Source: Aequorivita vitellina (GTDB lineage Bacteria; Bacteroidota; Bacteroidia; Flavobacteriales; Flavobacteriaceae). Taken from it: a DNA stretch of 64,000 bases. The notes under the pieces are model-generated. The model did no database searches. It was not told the origin of the DNA and saw nothing but the letters and a program-made list of their open reading frames with translations. Each line of letters opens with the position of its first letter. Positions within the stretch are counted from its first letter, which is position 1. The position numbers and the translations under genes were made by a program. Shown one piece after another: positions 35,013 through 43,223 of this stretch. Location: positions 124,001-188,000 of the forward strand of contig NZ_JAIRBA010000002.1 of NCBI RefSeq assembly GCF_022008365.1, written 5' to 3'.

Positions 35013-36239
35013 ATGCGTTGGTTCATTTTTATTGCTATTTACATTCTTGTAGATATTTACGCTTTTCAAGCAATACGTACACTTACCAAAAACCCGTGGA
35101 TTTACAGTATTTATGTATTTCTGTCGCTGGCAGTTTTGGCCGCTTTAATATATCAAGTTTCCACTTTAGGAGCTGGCAAGGTGCTGGACATTAAATCTAT
35201 GTATGTTTTCGGAATATTTCTCACTGTTTTTGTTCCCAAACTATTGATTGTCGTTTTCATGTTCGGCGAGGATATTGCAAGATTTTTTGTCGGTATTTTT
35301 ATGAAAGTTGCTGGCAGTGATGAAGCGCAATTTATGGCTTCGCGAAGAAAATTTGTGAGTACCATTGCTTTGGGGATTGCTGCCATTCCGTTTGCTAGTT
35401 TGCTTTACGGAATGATTCAAGGTAAGTACAATTACAAGGTTTTAAAATATTCGCTGGAGTTTGACGACTTACCCGAAGAATTTGACGGGTTTACATTAAC
35501 GCAATTAAGCGACGTACACAGCGGTAGTTTTGACAATAGAGAGAAGGTAGAATACGCCGTAAATCTTATCAACGAACAGCAAAGCGATGTCATTCTTTTT
35601 ACGGGCGATTTGGTAAACAATCTTGCCGAAGAAATGGACGATTGGAAACAACTTTTTTCCAGTTTAAAAGCTCCGAATGGCGTTTTTTCAATTTTGGGAA
35701 ATCACGATTACGGCGATTATGTTAAGTGGGACAGTGCTGCAGCACAAGCTGAAAATCTTCGGAAATTGAAGAATATTCAAAATGAAATGGGTTGGAATTT
35801 ATTGCTGAATGAAAATAGATTCATCGAAAAAAACGGACAAAAAATTGCTGTGGTTGGCGTTGAAAACTGGGGGCTCAATGGTTTTAAACAAGCTGGAGAT
35901 ATCAACAAAGCTTGCGAAGGAATTTCTAACTCAGATTTTAAAATTTTATTAAGCCACGATCCATCACATTGGCAGGCGCAGGTAAAAGATAGTCCGCGTA
36001 ATTTTCAATTAACTTTGAGCGGGCATACGCACGGCATGCAATTTGGAATTGAAATCCCTGGAATTATAAAATGGAGCCCTATAAAATACCGCTATAAAAA
36101 TTGGGCTGGAATATACGAGGAGTTCGGAAGGTATATAAATGTAAACCGAGGTTTTGGGTTTTTAGGATACCCGGGAAGAATAGGTATTTGGCCCGAAATA
36201 ACTGTTATTAAGCTTAAAAGAAAAAAGCCCCAAACTTAA
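35013..36239 (+). CDS. Membrane-anchored metallophosphoesterase
   Basis: 408 aa from the ATG at 35013; a GTG start 19 codons earlier lies before the hydrophobic N terminus and is unlikely. About four TM helices fill residues 1-140 (MRWFIFIAIYILVDIYAF onward). They are followed by a calcineurin-like phosphoesterase domain with dimetal motifs LSDVHSG, FTGDLVNN, LGNHDYGD, LLSHDPSH and LSGHTHGMQ. The architecture is that of YkuE-like membrane phosphoesterases; substrates may be lipid-linked or nucleotide phosphates, not determinable here. It diverges from the GH92 operon. Confidence 0.85.
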   Translation: MRWFIFIAIYILVDIYAFQAIRTLTKNPWIYSIYVFLSLAVLAALIYQVSTLGAGKVLDIKSMYVFGIFLTVFVPKLLIVVFMFGEDIARFFVGIFMKVAGSDEAQFMASRRKFVSTIALGIAAIPFASLLYGMIQGKYNYKVLKYSLEFDDLPEEFDGFTLTQLSDVHSGSFDNREKVEYAVNLINEQQSDVILFTGDLVNNLAEEMDDWKQLFSSLKAPNGVFSILGNHDYGDYVKWDSAAAQAENLRKLKNIQNEMGWNLLLNENRFIEKNGQKIAVVGVENWGLNGFKQAGDINKACEGISNSDFKILLSHDPSHWQAQVKDSPRNFQLTLSGHTHGMQFGIEIPGIIKWSPIKYRYKNWAGIYEEFGRYINVNRGFGFLGYPGRIGIWPEITVIKLKRKKPQT

Positions 36240-36381
36240 AAACACAACATAAACATCTATGCTTTTAGAGATTTTAAAAGGTACAAAATCTAAAACTTGA
36301 AGCACTTTAAAACACTTAGTTACTTTAGGCGCTAATTTTATTATATTTGTAATACAGGTATTCAACTAATATACAAGGCTA

Positions 36382-36678
36382 ATGTCAAAATTTGGAGAAT
36401 TAATTGAAACGCAAATTCCGGTTCTGCTAGATTTTTATGCAGATTACGATGGCGCCAGTAAAGAAATGCACCCCGTTTTAAGAGATGTTGCTGCGGCGCT
36501 TGGCGATAAAGCTCGGGTTATAAAAATTGACGTTGAAAAAAACAAGGAACTCGCAGATGCGCTTCGAGTAAAAGGACTTCCCACCCTTATGATATATAAA
36601 AATGGTGAGATGAAATGGCGGCAGAGCGGCGAGCAAGATGCCAAAACATTGATTGGGCTTGTAAATGAATACGTTTAA
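36382..36678 (+). CDS. Thioredoxin-fold protein lacking the CxxC active site
   Basis: 98 aa, full thioredoxin length. PVLLDFYADY, VIKIDVEKNKELADALRVKG and the cis-proline segment GLPTLMIYKNGE are clear thioredoxin signatures. The active-site WCGPC position reads YDGAS, and the whole protein contains no cysteine, so it cannot act as a disulfide reductase. A binding or chaperone-like role is possible. Cytoplasmic, no signal peptide. It lies 142 bp downstream of the phosphoesterase gene on the same strand. Confidence 0.85.
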   Translation: MSKFGELIETQIPVLLDFYADYDGASKEMHPVLRDVAAALGDKARVIKIDVEKNKELADALRVKGLPTLMIYKNGEMKWRQSGEQDAKTLIGLVNEYV

Positions 36679-36711
36679 GCTGCCCAACCACCAAAAGTTG
36701 TAACCGCATTT

Positions 36712-37362
36712 TTAAACGGTTGAACATTCCCAGCCTTTTTCTGAAATAAATTCTAAAACCTTCGGCAATACAAAACGAAGGTTTTTTTCTGCCTTTAAAC
36801 TATCGTGAAAAACGATTACACTTCCAGGTTTTATATTATTTAAAACATTTTGAAGGCATTTTTCTTCGGAAGTGTTTGCGTCGTAATCGTAACTAATTAT
36901 GCTCCACATTACAATTTTGAAACCTTTTTTCTGAAGAATTCTCGCCTGTTTTGAAGTCATTTTCCCGTAAGGCGGCCGAAATAATAATTTTGAATTGGAA
37001 GTGTCTGACGGTGCATTTTCAATGCCGAAATTTTTCAGAAGTTTTAAAACAACATGCTCATATTTTAAAACATTATCTACATACTTTGCGGTTTTGGTTT
37101 TCCATCCATTTACATGATTAAAGGTGTGGTTGCCTACCGAATGCCCTTGAGAAAGAATTGTTTTAAAAATTTCAGGGTGTTTCTGAACGTTATCGCCTAT
37201 GCAAAAAAAAGTCGCTTTGGCGTTGTGTTTTTTCAGCGTAGCTAATACCCAAGGCGTAACCTTAGGTATAGGGCCATCGTCAAAAGTAAGATAGACGGTG
37301 TTTTTATTTCGTGAAAATGCCCAAATACGTTCGGGATAAAACCGCTGAATGAACTTGGGCAT
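36712..37362 (-). CDS. Polysaccharide deacetylase (NodB domain)
   Basis: 216 aa from the ATG at 37362; a TTG seven codons upstream would be the only alternative. The NodB/CE4 fold is shown by TFDDGPIPKVTPWVL (metal Asp and catalytic Asp), KATFFCIGDNVQKHPE, SVGNHTFNHV (metal His pair) and RPPYGKMTSKQA, with SVIVFHDSL near the end. It should remove N-acetyl groups from peptidoglycan or another GlcNAc polymer. No signal peptide is evident, unusual for an extracellular CE4 enzyme, so the location is uncertain. It is 27 bp downstream of the DUF2723 gene and probably co-transcribed. Confidence 0.88.
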   Translation of the reverse strand: MPKFIQRFYPERIWAFSRNKNTVYLTFDDGPIPKVTPWVLATLKKHNAKATFFCIGDNVQKHPEIFKTILSQGHSVGNHTFNHVNGWKTKTAKYVDNVLKYEHVVLKLLKNFGIENAPSDTSNSKLLFRPPYGKMTSKQARILQKKGFKIVMWSIISYDYDANTSEEKCLQNVLNNIKPGSVIVFHDSLKAEKNLRFVLPKVLEFISEKGWECSTV

Positions 37363-37389
37363 TTTTGCAAAATTGAACTGCAATTGGGA

Positions 37390-40300
37390 TTAATTTAAGG
37401 GGGTTTCCTCTAAAATTTCATTGGTAGGTTCGAGCTGCATTTCTTTTAAAAGACTTGAATCTAAAGGAATTTCTATAGTGGAGTCTTTTTCAATATCCTT
37501 ATCTAAATCCATTGCCTCATCTGGACTGTAGAAGTGTCGGAACAGTTTTAAATACTCATTAAATTCTTTAGCTTCGGCGCGGCCGTATGTTTCTTCGTCA
37601 TACACAACTACTACTTGAACCAAGCTGCGATAACGTTCCATGTCGCTAATAATATCTTCGGCGATTGCGCGTTGTTTATTAAATTTTAAACTGTTGTAAT
37701 ACAGTAGGTTTTCTTGATATTTTTTGGTTACATCTTCGTAAACTTTTCGGGCTTTTTCGAGTTTGTCCAATTCATAATAACCAATAACAAATGGTTCCAA
37801 TAACGAATAGTATTCAAAATAATCTATAGGCATTTTTTCCATCGCTAAATCCAGTATTTTTTCGGCCTTGTCCATTTTGCCTTCGTTTATAAGTGCTTCG
37901 GCAAGACGGGCGAGGTTGCTTCTATAGGTAATGCCGTTTCTGCGAGTTTCGGTATCGTGGTAAATATCTGGGCTGCCACTGTTACCCCAATCCCAGGACA
38001 TAACGATATTGTACATTTTGTCTGCATCAACTCTACCCATATCAAAAGGACTTCGTTTGTTAAGCGGTGTTCTTATTGGTACTAACTTATAAACAACACC
38101 GTCTAATTGCAGGTAATCTTTCATCCACAAATAATCGTCATCGCCAAAACTTCCCCCACTAAAATAGATGGGTCGCTCCCAGTTATTATTCGCAATAATA
38201 TCGAGCATCATCATTCTATTTTTATAGATTATGTCGCCTTTTAAATTAATGTCTATATACGGTACAATTAGATCTGCATCTTTGGGGTCGACGATGCCGT
38301 TGCGCAATACCGCTTCTTTATCAACTGGAATGCGGATTATTTTTGAAGGAAAAGTATTAATCACTTGCCCACTTGGGAGCTCCATTTGGGTTGCGGGGCT
38401 ATCGTTGGCCACAAAATTCATCCACGTTTTAATGTCGATTGTATCTTTATTAGTTTTTTGAAAGATTAAAAAGTCGCGCGTTCCCCAACGATATTTGGCG
38501 TGTGTTAATTGCGAAGGAATGGGGTCGCTGGTAAAGGCTTTTTTCTTCATATCGTCAATATACCAATCTGTTTGAAACAAGCTTGTATTTATAATACGCA
38601 CATCTTGTCTATAGCCTTCCACATTTTGGGCGTACCAAAGGGCAAACGTATCGTTGTCTCCAATGGTAAACAGTATTGCGTTTTCATCGCAAGAGTCTAA
38701 ATACATTTTACCCATTGATTGTGCGGTATAACGGTTGCTTCTATCGTGGTCGTCCCAGTTTTGGGTTGCGAGCAAAACGGGCGCTGCCAAAGCCGAAATA
38801 ATTAAAACAACCGGAAGTGCCACTTTCGGTTTTAAATACTCTTTTACCAAATCAAAAAGTGCATAAACGCCGTACCCTATCCACATGGCAAACACATAAA
38901 AACTACCCACTAATGCATAGTCGCGCTCACGTGGCTCAAAGGGTCTTTCATTTAAATAAACCTTTAAGGCTAAACCTGTAAATAGGAAAAAGACAAGGAG
39001 CACCCAAAAACTTTTTTGATCGTTTTTAAAGTGAAAAACTAAGCCTATTACACCTAAAATAAGCGGTAGGAAAAAGTACGTATTACGCGCTTTATTCTCT
39101 TTCATATCTGTGGTAAGCATATCTTGATTGCCCAGCCGCATTTCGTCAATAAATTTAATTCCGCTAATCCAGTTGCCGTGCAGATCTGTATAACGGCCTT
39201 GCACATCGTCCTGTCTTCCGGTGAAATTCCACATAAAATAACGCCAATACATATACCCAAATTGAAACTCGAACATAAATTTCATATTTTGGAAAAAGGA
39301 TGGTTTTTGAATATCGAGAAATTGCCCGAAGTTTTTTAGAAATTTATCGTAATCGCTTTTATCAACTAAGCCTTGATTGTAGGCTTGTTTAAAATTATTT
39401 ACCTCGTCTACCAATCGCGGTTCGCTTAAATATTCACTTTTAACCGAAAAGTCTAAACCACCTGTAAATTCCATGTAATTGGCGTTGTGCTCGGTACTCC
39501 ACATTCTGGGAAGGAAAGCTTTCTGCGAATCTTCGGTGTTTTGGCCTGCATTTTTGTAATTGTTTACAATAATGTATTTGTTGGTTGCTTCGTCTTTTTC
39601 GTATTTTGGTTTTTCGTCTTTATACGGGTTGTCTTCATCTAACCCCGCATAGGTTTCGGTAAAAAGCGGCCCGTAAAATAAATGTGTTTCTGGGTATTGC
39701 TCGCGGTTGTAATACGCCAAAAGTTCGCGGGCGTTATTTGGGTTGTTTTCATTAATTACCGTTCCGGCATTGGCGCGAATGGGCAACATTAACCAACTTG
39801 AGAACCCAATAAATATAAAGAGAACACACAATAAAAGTGTGTTTAACTGTACAAAGCCTTTTTTTCTGGTGAATTTTAACCCGTAAATAAAAAGTACGAT
39901 AAATAGGAGTGCGGCGAAGATGGTTCCGGAGTTAAAGGGAAGCCCCATGCTATTTACGAAAAACAATTCCGAAGCGCTAAAAAACTTCATCGTCATTGGC
40001 AATAATAGCTTGAAGATGAAAAGTAAGATTGCAACAGTAACAATATTTGCAATAATGAAGTTTTTAACCGTGACGGTTTTGTAGTGCTTAAAGAAGTATA
40101 AAAATCCAATTGCCGGAATAGTGAGCAGCGCCATAAAGTGAACCCCGAAGGAAAGCCCGATAATAAAAGCAATTAAAATTACCCAGCGATTACCACGTGG
40201 CTCTAGCATTTCGCGTTCCCAGCGCAGGGCGGTATAAAACAAGACAGCCATTAAAAAAGCCGCACTGGCATAAACCTCTGCTTCAACGGCGTTAAACCAA

Positions 40301-40713
40301 AAACTATCGGTAAAGGTAAAGGCTAAGGCACCCACGGCAGCGCTTCCAATAATGGCTATTGCCGATGTTTTGTCTATTTCCTGGTGTTTGGAAATTACAT
40401 TAGTTAGTAAAATAGTAAGCGACCAAAACATAAAAAGTATGGTAAATGCGCTAGAAAAAACAGACATTAAGTTAATGGTGAGTGCAATATGCGAAGCGTC
40501 TGTTGCAAATATGGAGAAGAAAGCCCCCAACAATTGATAGAGTGGAGCTCCCGGCGGGTGGCCTACTTCCAAATTACTGGCCGTGGTTATATATTCGCCG
40601 GCATCCCAAAAACTAGCAGTTGGTTCAACGGTTAACCAATAGGTTGTTAAGGCAATAGCAAAGACGAGCCAACCTGTAATTTTGTTCCATTTTGTAAAGT
40701 TGAAAGAACCCAT
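37390..40713 (-). CDS. DUF2723 membrane protein, putative glycosyltransferase
   Basis: 1107 aa from the ATG at 40713 (GTG two codons up is possible). The N-terminal half has many TM helices. The first loop, EPTASFWDAGEYITTASNLE followed by VGHPPGAPLYQ, is the DUF2723 hallmark and resembles the acidic first loop of GT-C mannosyltransferases. The C-terminal part is soluble, with TPR-like helices at about 950-1050 (EALINEGKMDKAEKILDLA). The human homologue TMEM260 is reported as a protein O-mannosyltransferase, so a role in O-glycosylation of exported proteins is plausible but unproven here. Upstream of the deacetylase gene. Confidence 0.8.
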   Translation of the reverse strand: MGSFNFTKWNKITGWLVFAIALTTYWLTVEPTASFWDAGEYITTASNLEVGHPPGAPLYQLLGAFFSIFATDASHIALTINLMSVFSSAFTILFMFWSLTILLTNVISKHQEIDKTSAIAIIGSAAVGALAFTFTDSFWFNAVEAEVYASAAFLMAVLFYTALRWEREMLEPRGNRWVILIAFIIGLSFGVHFMALLTIPAIGFLYFFKHYKTVTVKNFIIANIVTVAILLFIFKLLLPMTMKFFSASELFFVNSMGLPFNSGTIFAALLFIVLFIYGLKFTRKKGFVQLNTLLLCVLFIFIGFSSWLMLPIRANAGTVINENNPNNARELLAYYNREQYPETHLFYGPLFTETYAGLDEDNPYKDEKPKYEKDEATNKYIIVNNYKNAGQNTEDSQKAFLPRMWSTEHNANYMEFTGGLDFSVKSEYLSEPRLVDEVNNFKQAYNQGLVDKSDYDKFLKNFGQFLDIQKPSFFQNMKFMFEFQFGYMYWRYFMWNFTGRQDDVQGRYTDLHGNWISGIKFIDEMRLGNQDMLTTDMKENKARNTYFFLPLILGVIGLVFHFKNDQKSFWVLLVFFLFTGLALKVYLNERPFEPRERDYALVGSFYVFAMWIGYGVYALFDLVKEYLKPKVALPVVLIISALAAPVLLATQNWDDHDRSNRYTAQSMGKMYLDSCDENAILFTIGDNDTFALWYAQNVEGYRQDVRIINTSLFQTDWYIDDMKKKAFTSDPIPSQLTHAKYRWGTRDFLIFQKTNKDTIDIKTWMNFVANDSPATQMELPSGQVINTFPSKIIRIPVDKEAVLRNGIVDPKDADLIVPYIDINLKGDIIYKNRMMMLDIIANNNWERPIYFSGGSFGDDDYLWMKDYLQLDGVVYKLVPIRTPLNKRSPFDMGRVDADKMYNIVMSWDWGNSGSPDIYHDTETRRNGITYRSNLARLAEALINEGKMDKAEKILDLAMEKMPIDYFEYYSLLEPFVIGYYELDKLEKARKVYEDVTKKYQENLLYYNSLKFNKQRAIAEDIISDMERYRSLVQVVVVYDEETYGRAEAKEFNEYLKLFRHFYSPDEAMDLDKDIEKDSTIEIPLDSSLLKEMQLEPTNEILEETPLN

Positions 40714-40857
40714 AAGCACTTAAAATTTTTATGCGACGAATTTACTAATAATATAAATAGCCCCAAGTATGTAAATGAGGTAACGTGCAATATGTTTGTA
40801 TATTTTCAGAAAAAAAATGTAATTGTAAAATAATGCCTTTAATTTTTTAGCGAAATG

Positions 40858-40888
40858 TTTGTACAAGACAAAGTTTGTATTAAATTTG
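40858..40888 (+). promoter_or_regulatory. Promoter of tRNA-Gln
   Basis: TTTG (40858-40861), 19 bp, then TAAATTTG (40881-40888): a full Bacteroidota primary-sigma promoter. Transcription would start near 40895, about 55 nt upstream of the mature tRNA. Confidence 0.7.
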
Positions 40889-40950
40889 CACCTCCTAAGC
40901 TAGAAAATACTTTTTTAGCCTTGGTAGATGCAAATCTAAATATATTGAAT

Positions 40951-41023
40951 TGGCCCATGGTGTAACTGGCAACACGTCTGGTTTTGGTCCAGAAGAGTCT
41001 AGGTTCGAGCCCTAGTGGGCCAA
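40951..41023 (+). tRNA. tRNA-Gln (anticodon TTG)
   Basis: 73 nt cloverleaf. The acceptor stem TGGCCCA (40951-40957) pairs with TGGGCCA (41016-41022), and the discriminator base is A41023. The anticodon arm is TCTGG-TTTTGGT-CCAGA with anticodon TTG, reading CAA and, by wobble, CAG. The T arm has GGTTCGAGCC. The 3' CCA is not encoded. A promoter lies upstream and a terminator directly downstream, so it is a single-tRNA unit. Confidence 0.96.
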
Positions 41024-41030
41024 CTTTATA

Positions 41031-41071
41031 AAACCCTAATCAGCTGAAAAGCATTTGATTAGGGTTTTTTT
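41031..41071 (+). terminator. Terminator of tRNA-Gln
   Basis: Perfect 12-bp inverted repeat AAACCCTAATCA (41031-41042) / TGATTAGGGTTT (41056-41067) followed by a T-run. Confidence 0.88.
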
Positions 41072-41178
41072 GTACCGTTTAATAATGAAATGGTTTCAGG
41101 AAAATTATAATTTTTAGGCTGAAGCATTATTTAAATAGACAACTCTTATAATTGAGAACTCACGTATTTATAGAAGAA

Positions 41179-41775
41179 TTAATGCTCCAATTCTTTATCT
41201 GTTATCGGAATACTTTCCTGCATTAATTTCCAGGTAAACTTCTTTTCGCTTTTTCTATCCATATTAAAAACTGAATAATAACGTACTAGTTGTGTGCTGT
41301 CTTTTGGGTTATTAGTTATCGGGATTAACGAATCTGCCATATTGCTTTTATGAATTGCAAAACGATTTACCGGTTGCTTCCAGTTTGAATTGTTATATAC
41401 AAATAGATAGTATTCGTTAAAATTTGTATCCTTTAATTTGGCATTCACTAATAAAACATCATTCTGAAAGTTTTTAAGTTTTAAAATTTTCAATTCGGCA
41501 CCTATGCTTTCGGGAATTGCAATTTCTGGAAGTTTTTTTTCTTCAAAACCAATATATGTAACTTCATTTGTGGTGTCAATATTTTTTATATAGGCGTAGA
41601 GAGAATCGCTATTCCCCAAAAAATCTGCTTTTAAAGCACCTTCAGGAATTTTAGGTTTTGCTATTATAGTAGGTGATGGTTCCTCAATTTCCAAAACTGT
41701 TTTTATTTCTTTTTTGTGGTGAAGTTGATTACACCCAAAAATAAAAACCAGTAAAGTGAAGAATAAAAATTTCAT
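41179..41775 (-). CDS. Hypothetical lipoprotein
   Basis: 198 aa from the ATG at 41775; a longer frame would run 22 codons into the upstream gene. MKFLFFTLLVFIFGC is a lipoprotein signal peptide with lipidated Cys15. The mature part begins NQLHHKKEIKTVLEIEEPSP. No acidic export signal follows the cysteine, so it may stay periplasm-facing. The body (KADFLGNSDSLYAYIKNID, LFVYNNSNWKQPVNRFAIH, TWKLMQESI) has no domain I recognise. It starts 1 bp after the stop of the universal stress protein gene, so the two are very likely one operon. Confidence 0.65.
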   Translation of the reverse strand: MKFLFFTLLVFIFGCNQLHHKKEIKTVLEIEEPSPTIIAKPKIPEGALKADFLGNSDSLYAYIKNIDTTNEVTYIGFEEKKLPEIAIPESIGAELKILKLKNFQNDVLLVNAKLKDTNFNEYYLFVYNNSNWKQPVNRFAIHKSNMADSLIPITNNPKDSTQLVRYYSVFNMDRKSEKKFTWKLMQESIPITDKELEH

Positions 41776-41776
41776 T

Positions 41777-42598
41777 TTAAATTTTAAAAGTAATGACAGG
41801 CATATTTGCATGGTTAACCATATCTTCACTAATACTTCCATTGAAAAAATGCGAAATTCCCTTTCGGCCGTGCGTGCCCATTCCTATTAATTGTGCATTA
41901 ATATGATTGGCGAAATTTAAAATACCTTTTTCTACCGAGGTGTCGTTGAAAATATTAAGCGTATAATTTTTAACCCCCATGCCACGCACAAAGTTCTCCA
42001 TTATTTTTTGTGCTTCGGTTGAGGTGTTAAAATTGGCTGGGGTATTTACAAATAGCAAGTGCATTTTTGCACCCACTTTTTTTGCGAATTTTTGTGCCTT
42101 GTCTAAAGCTCCACGACCGTCTTCAGAAAAATCTGATGCAAAAATAAAATCGTTTACCTCAAATTTGGGATGGTTGTTTTTAATAACCAATACGGGAATA
42201 TTAGAAGTTCGCACTACTTTTTCGGTGTTGCTGCCCACAAACATTTCTTTAAAACCACTTGCTCCCGTGGAGCCCATTACTATAAGGTCTATTTTGTTTT
42301 TGTCGCATACTGCTTCAATATCTTCATAAATTTCATCGTGACCAATGGTTTCGTTTAGTGTTATGCCCTCTAAATACGGCTTCGCTCTAAGTTCACCAAA
42401 GCGTTTTTCTGCCAGTTTAATAAAGAAAAGCGATTCTGGAAGACTGCCCGAATCGCTGGAGGTTGCAAGATGAAGCGGCATTTCCATGGAGTGGAGCACA
42501 AATATTTGGCTCTTGTGTTTTTTGGCAAGTGTTACTGCCACTTTTAGCGCGTTTTCGGCTTGTTCAGAGAAATCGGTTGGTACGAGGATACGTTTCAT
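41777..42598 (-). CDS. Universal stress protein, tandem UspA domains
   Basis: 273 aa with two UspA domains (about 1-140 and 148-273). The first has MKRILVPTDFSEQAENALKV and the ATP-binding-type loop VMGSTGASGFKEMFVGSNTE. The second has DFIFASDFSEDGRGALDKAQ and GMGTHGRKGISHFFNGSISE. Cytoplasmic; likely binds ATP and is induced under stress. It diverges from rimP and precedes a lipoprotein gene 1 bp downstream. Confidence 0.9.
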   Translation of the reverse strand: MKRILVPTDFSEQAENALKVAVTLAKKHKSQIFVLHSMEMPLHLATSSDSGSLPESLFFIKLAEKRFGELRAKPYLEGITLNETIGHDEIYEDIEAVCDKNKIDLIVMGSTGASGFKEMFVGSNTEKVVRTSNIPVLVIKNNHPKFEVNDFIFASDFSEDGRGALDKAQKFAKKVGAKMHLLFVNTPANFNTSTEAQKIMENFVRGMGVKNYTLNIFNDTSVEKGILNFANHINAQLIGMGTHGRKGISHFFNGSISEDMVNHANMPVITFKI

Positions 42599-42678
42599 AT
42601 ATGGTTGGTTAATTTTTGAACCCTTAAATTACAAAATAAATCGTTTGCCCTTGGTTTTTATAATATTAAAAAATATAT

Positions 42679-42686
42679 TATATTTG
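42679..42686 (+). promoter_or_regulatory. -7 element of the rimP-nusA-infB promoter
   Basis: TATATTTG followed by CACC, a match to TAnnTTTG with the same downstream bases as at tRNA-Gln and rplM. It predicts a start near 42693, which places the hairpin at 42712 inside the leader RNA. The -33 region is only TTGG-like. Confidence 0.55.
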
Positions 42687-42711
42687 CACCGAATTTGATA
42701 CGAAAATATCT

Positions 42712-42736
42712 GAGGGGACTAAAGTCCCCTCTTTTT
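42712..42736 (+). terminator. Intrinsic terminator in the rimP-nusA-infB leader (attenuator candidate)
   Basis: GC-rich 8-bp stem GAGGGGAC (42712-42719) / GTCCCCTC (42724-42731) with a TAAA loop and TTTTT after it. It lies downstream of the predicted promoter and 20 bp before the rimP ATG, so it would stop transcription before the operon unless overridden. Confidence 0.75.
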
Positions 42737-42751
42737 ATAGCTTAAAAAATA

Positions 42752-43213
42752 ATGCGGGAAAAAGTAGCACAACTGCTTAAAAGTGCACTAGAAGAAAACA
42801 AATCGCTGTTTCTGATCGATCTAAATATTTCTGAAGACAACCAAATACGGGTCATTCTGGACGGCGACAAGGGCGTAACAGTTGATGATTGTATTGCGGT
42901 TAGCCGCCAAATTGAGCATAACTTAGACAGAGAAGAATACGATTTTTCATTAGAAGTAATGTCCGCTGGAGTTTCAGAGCCATTAACTTTGCCACGACAG
43001 TACAAAAAAAATATAGGAAGAACGTTAAAGATAAAAACTAAGAACAACGAAAAATTTGAAGGCGAATTAACCGCTGCAACTCATGAAAGCTGTACTTTAA
43101 AATGGACAGCACGCGAGCCAAAGCCAGTGGGGAAAGGTAAAATTACCGTTCAAAAAGAGGCAACATTGCCTTATACAGATATTATGGAAGCAAAAGTGAT
43201 GATAACATTTTAA
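42752..43213 (+). CDS. rimP: Ribosome maturation factor RimP
   Basis: Needed for 30S subunit maturation. 153 aa, standard length. [23 protein letters not shown] and [23 protein letters not shown] are the conserved N-terminal domain; the C-terminal SH3-like domain starts near [12 protein letters not shown]. First gene of the conserved rimP-nusA-infB operon, 10 bp before nusA. Confidence 0.96.
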   Translation: MREKVAQLLKSALEENKSLFLIDLNISEDNQIRVILDGDKGVTVDDCIAVSRQIEHNLDREEYDFSLEVMSAGVSEPLTLPRQYKKNIGRTLKIKTKNNEKFEGELTAATHESCTLKWTAREPKPVGKGKITVQKEATLPYTDIMEAKVMITF

Positions 43214-43223
43214 TTGAATTGAT

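Noticed and set aside
34911-35069. 53-codon N-terminal extension of the GH92 gene
   Set aside because: Would overlap the divergent phosphoesterase gene and place a normal signal peptide in the interior; the ATG at 34910 is the better start.
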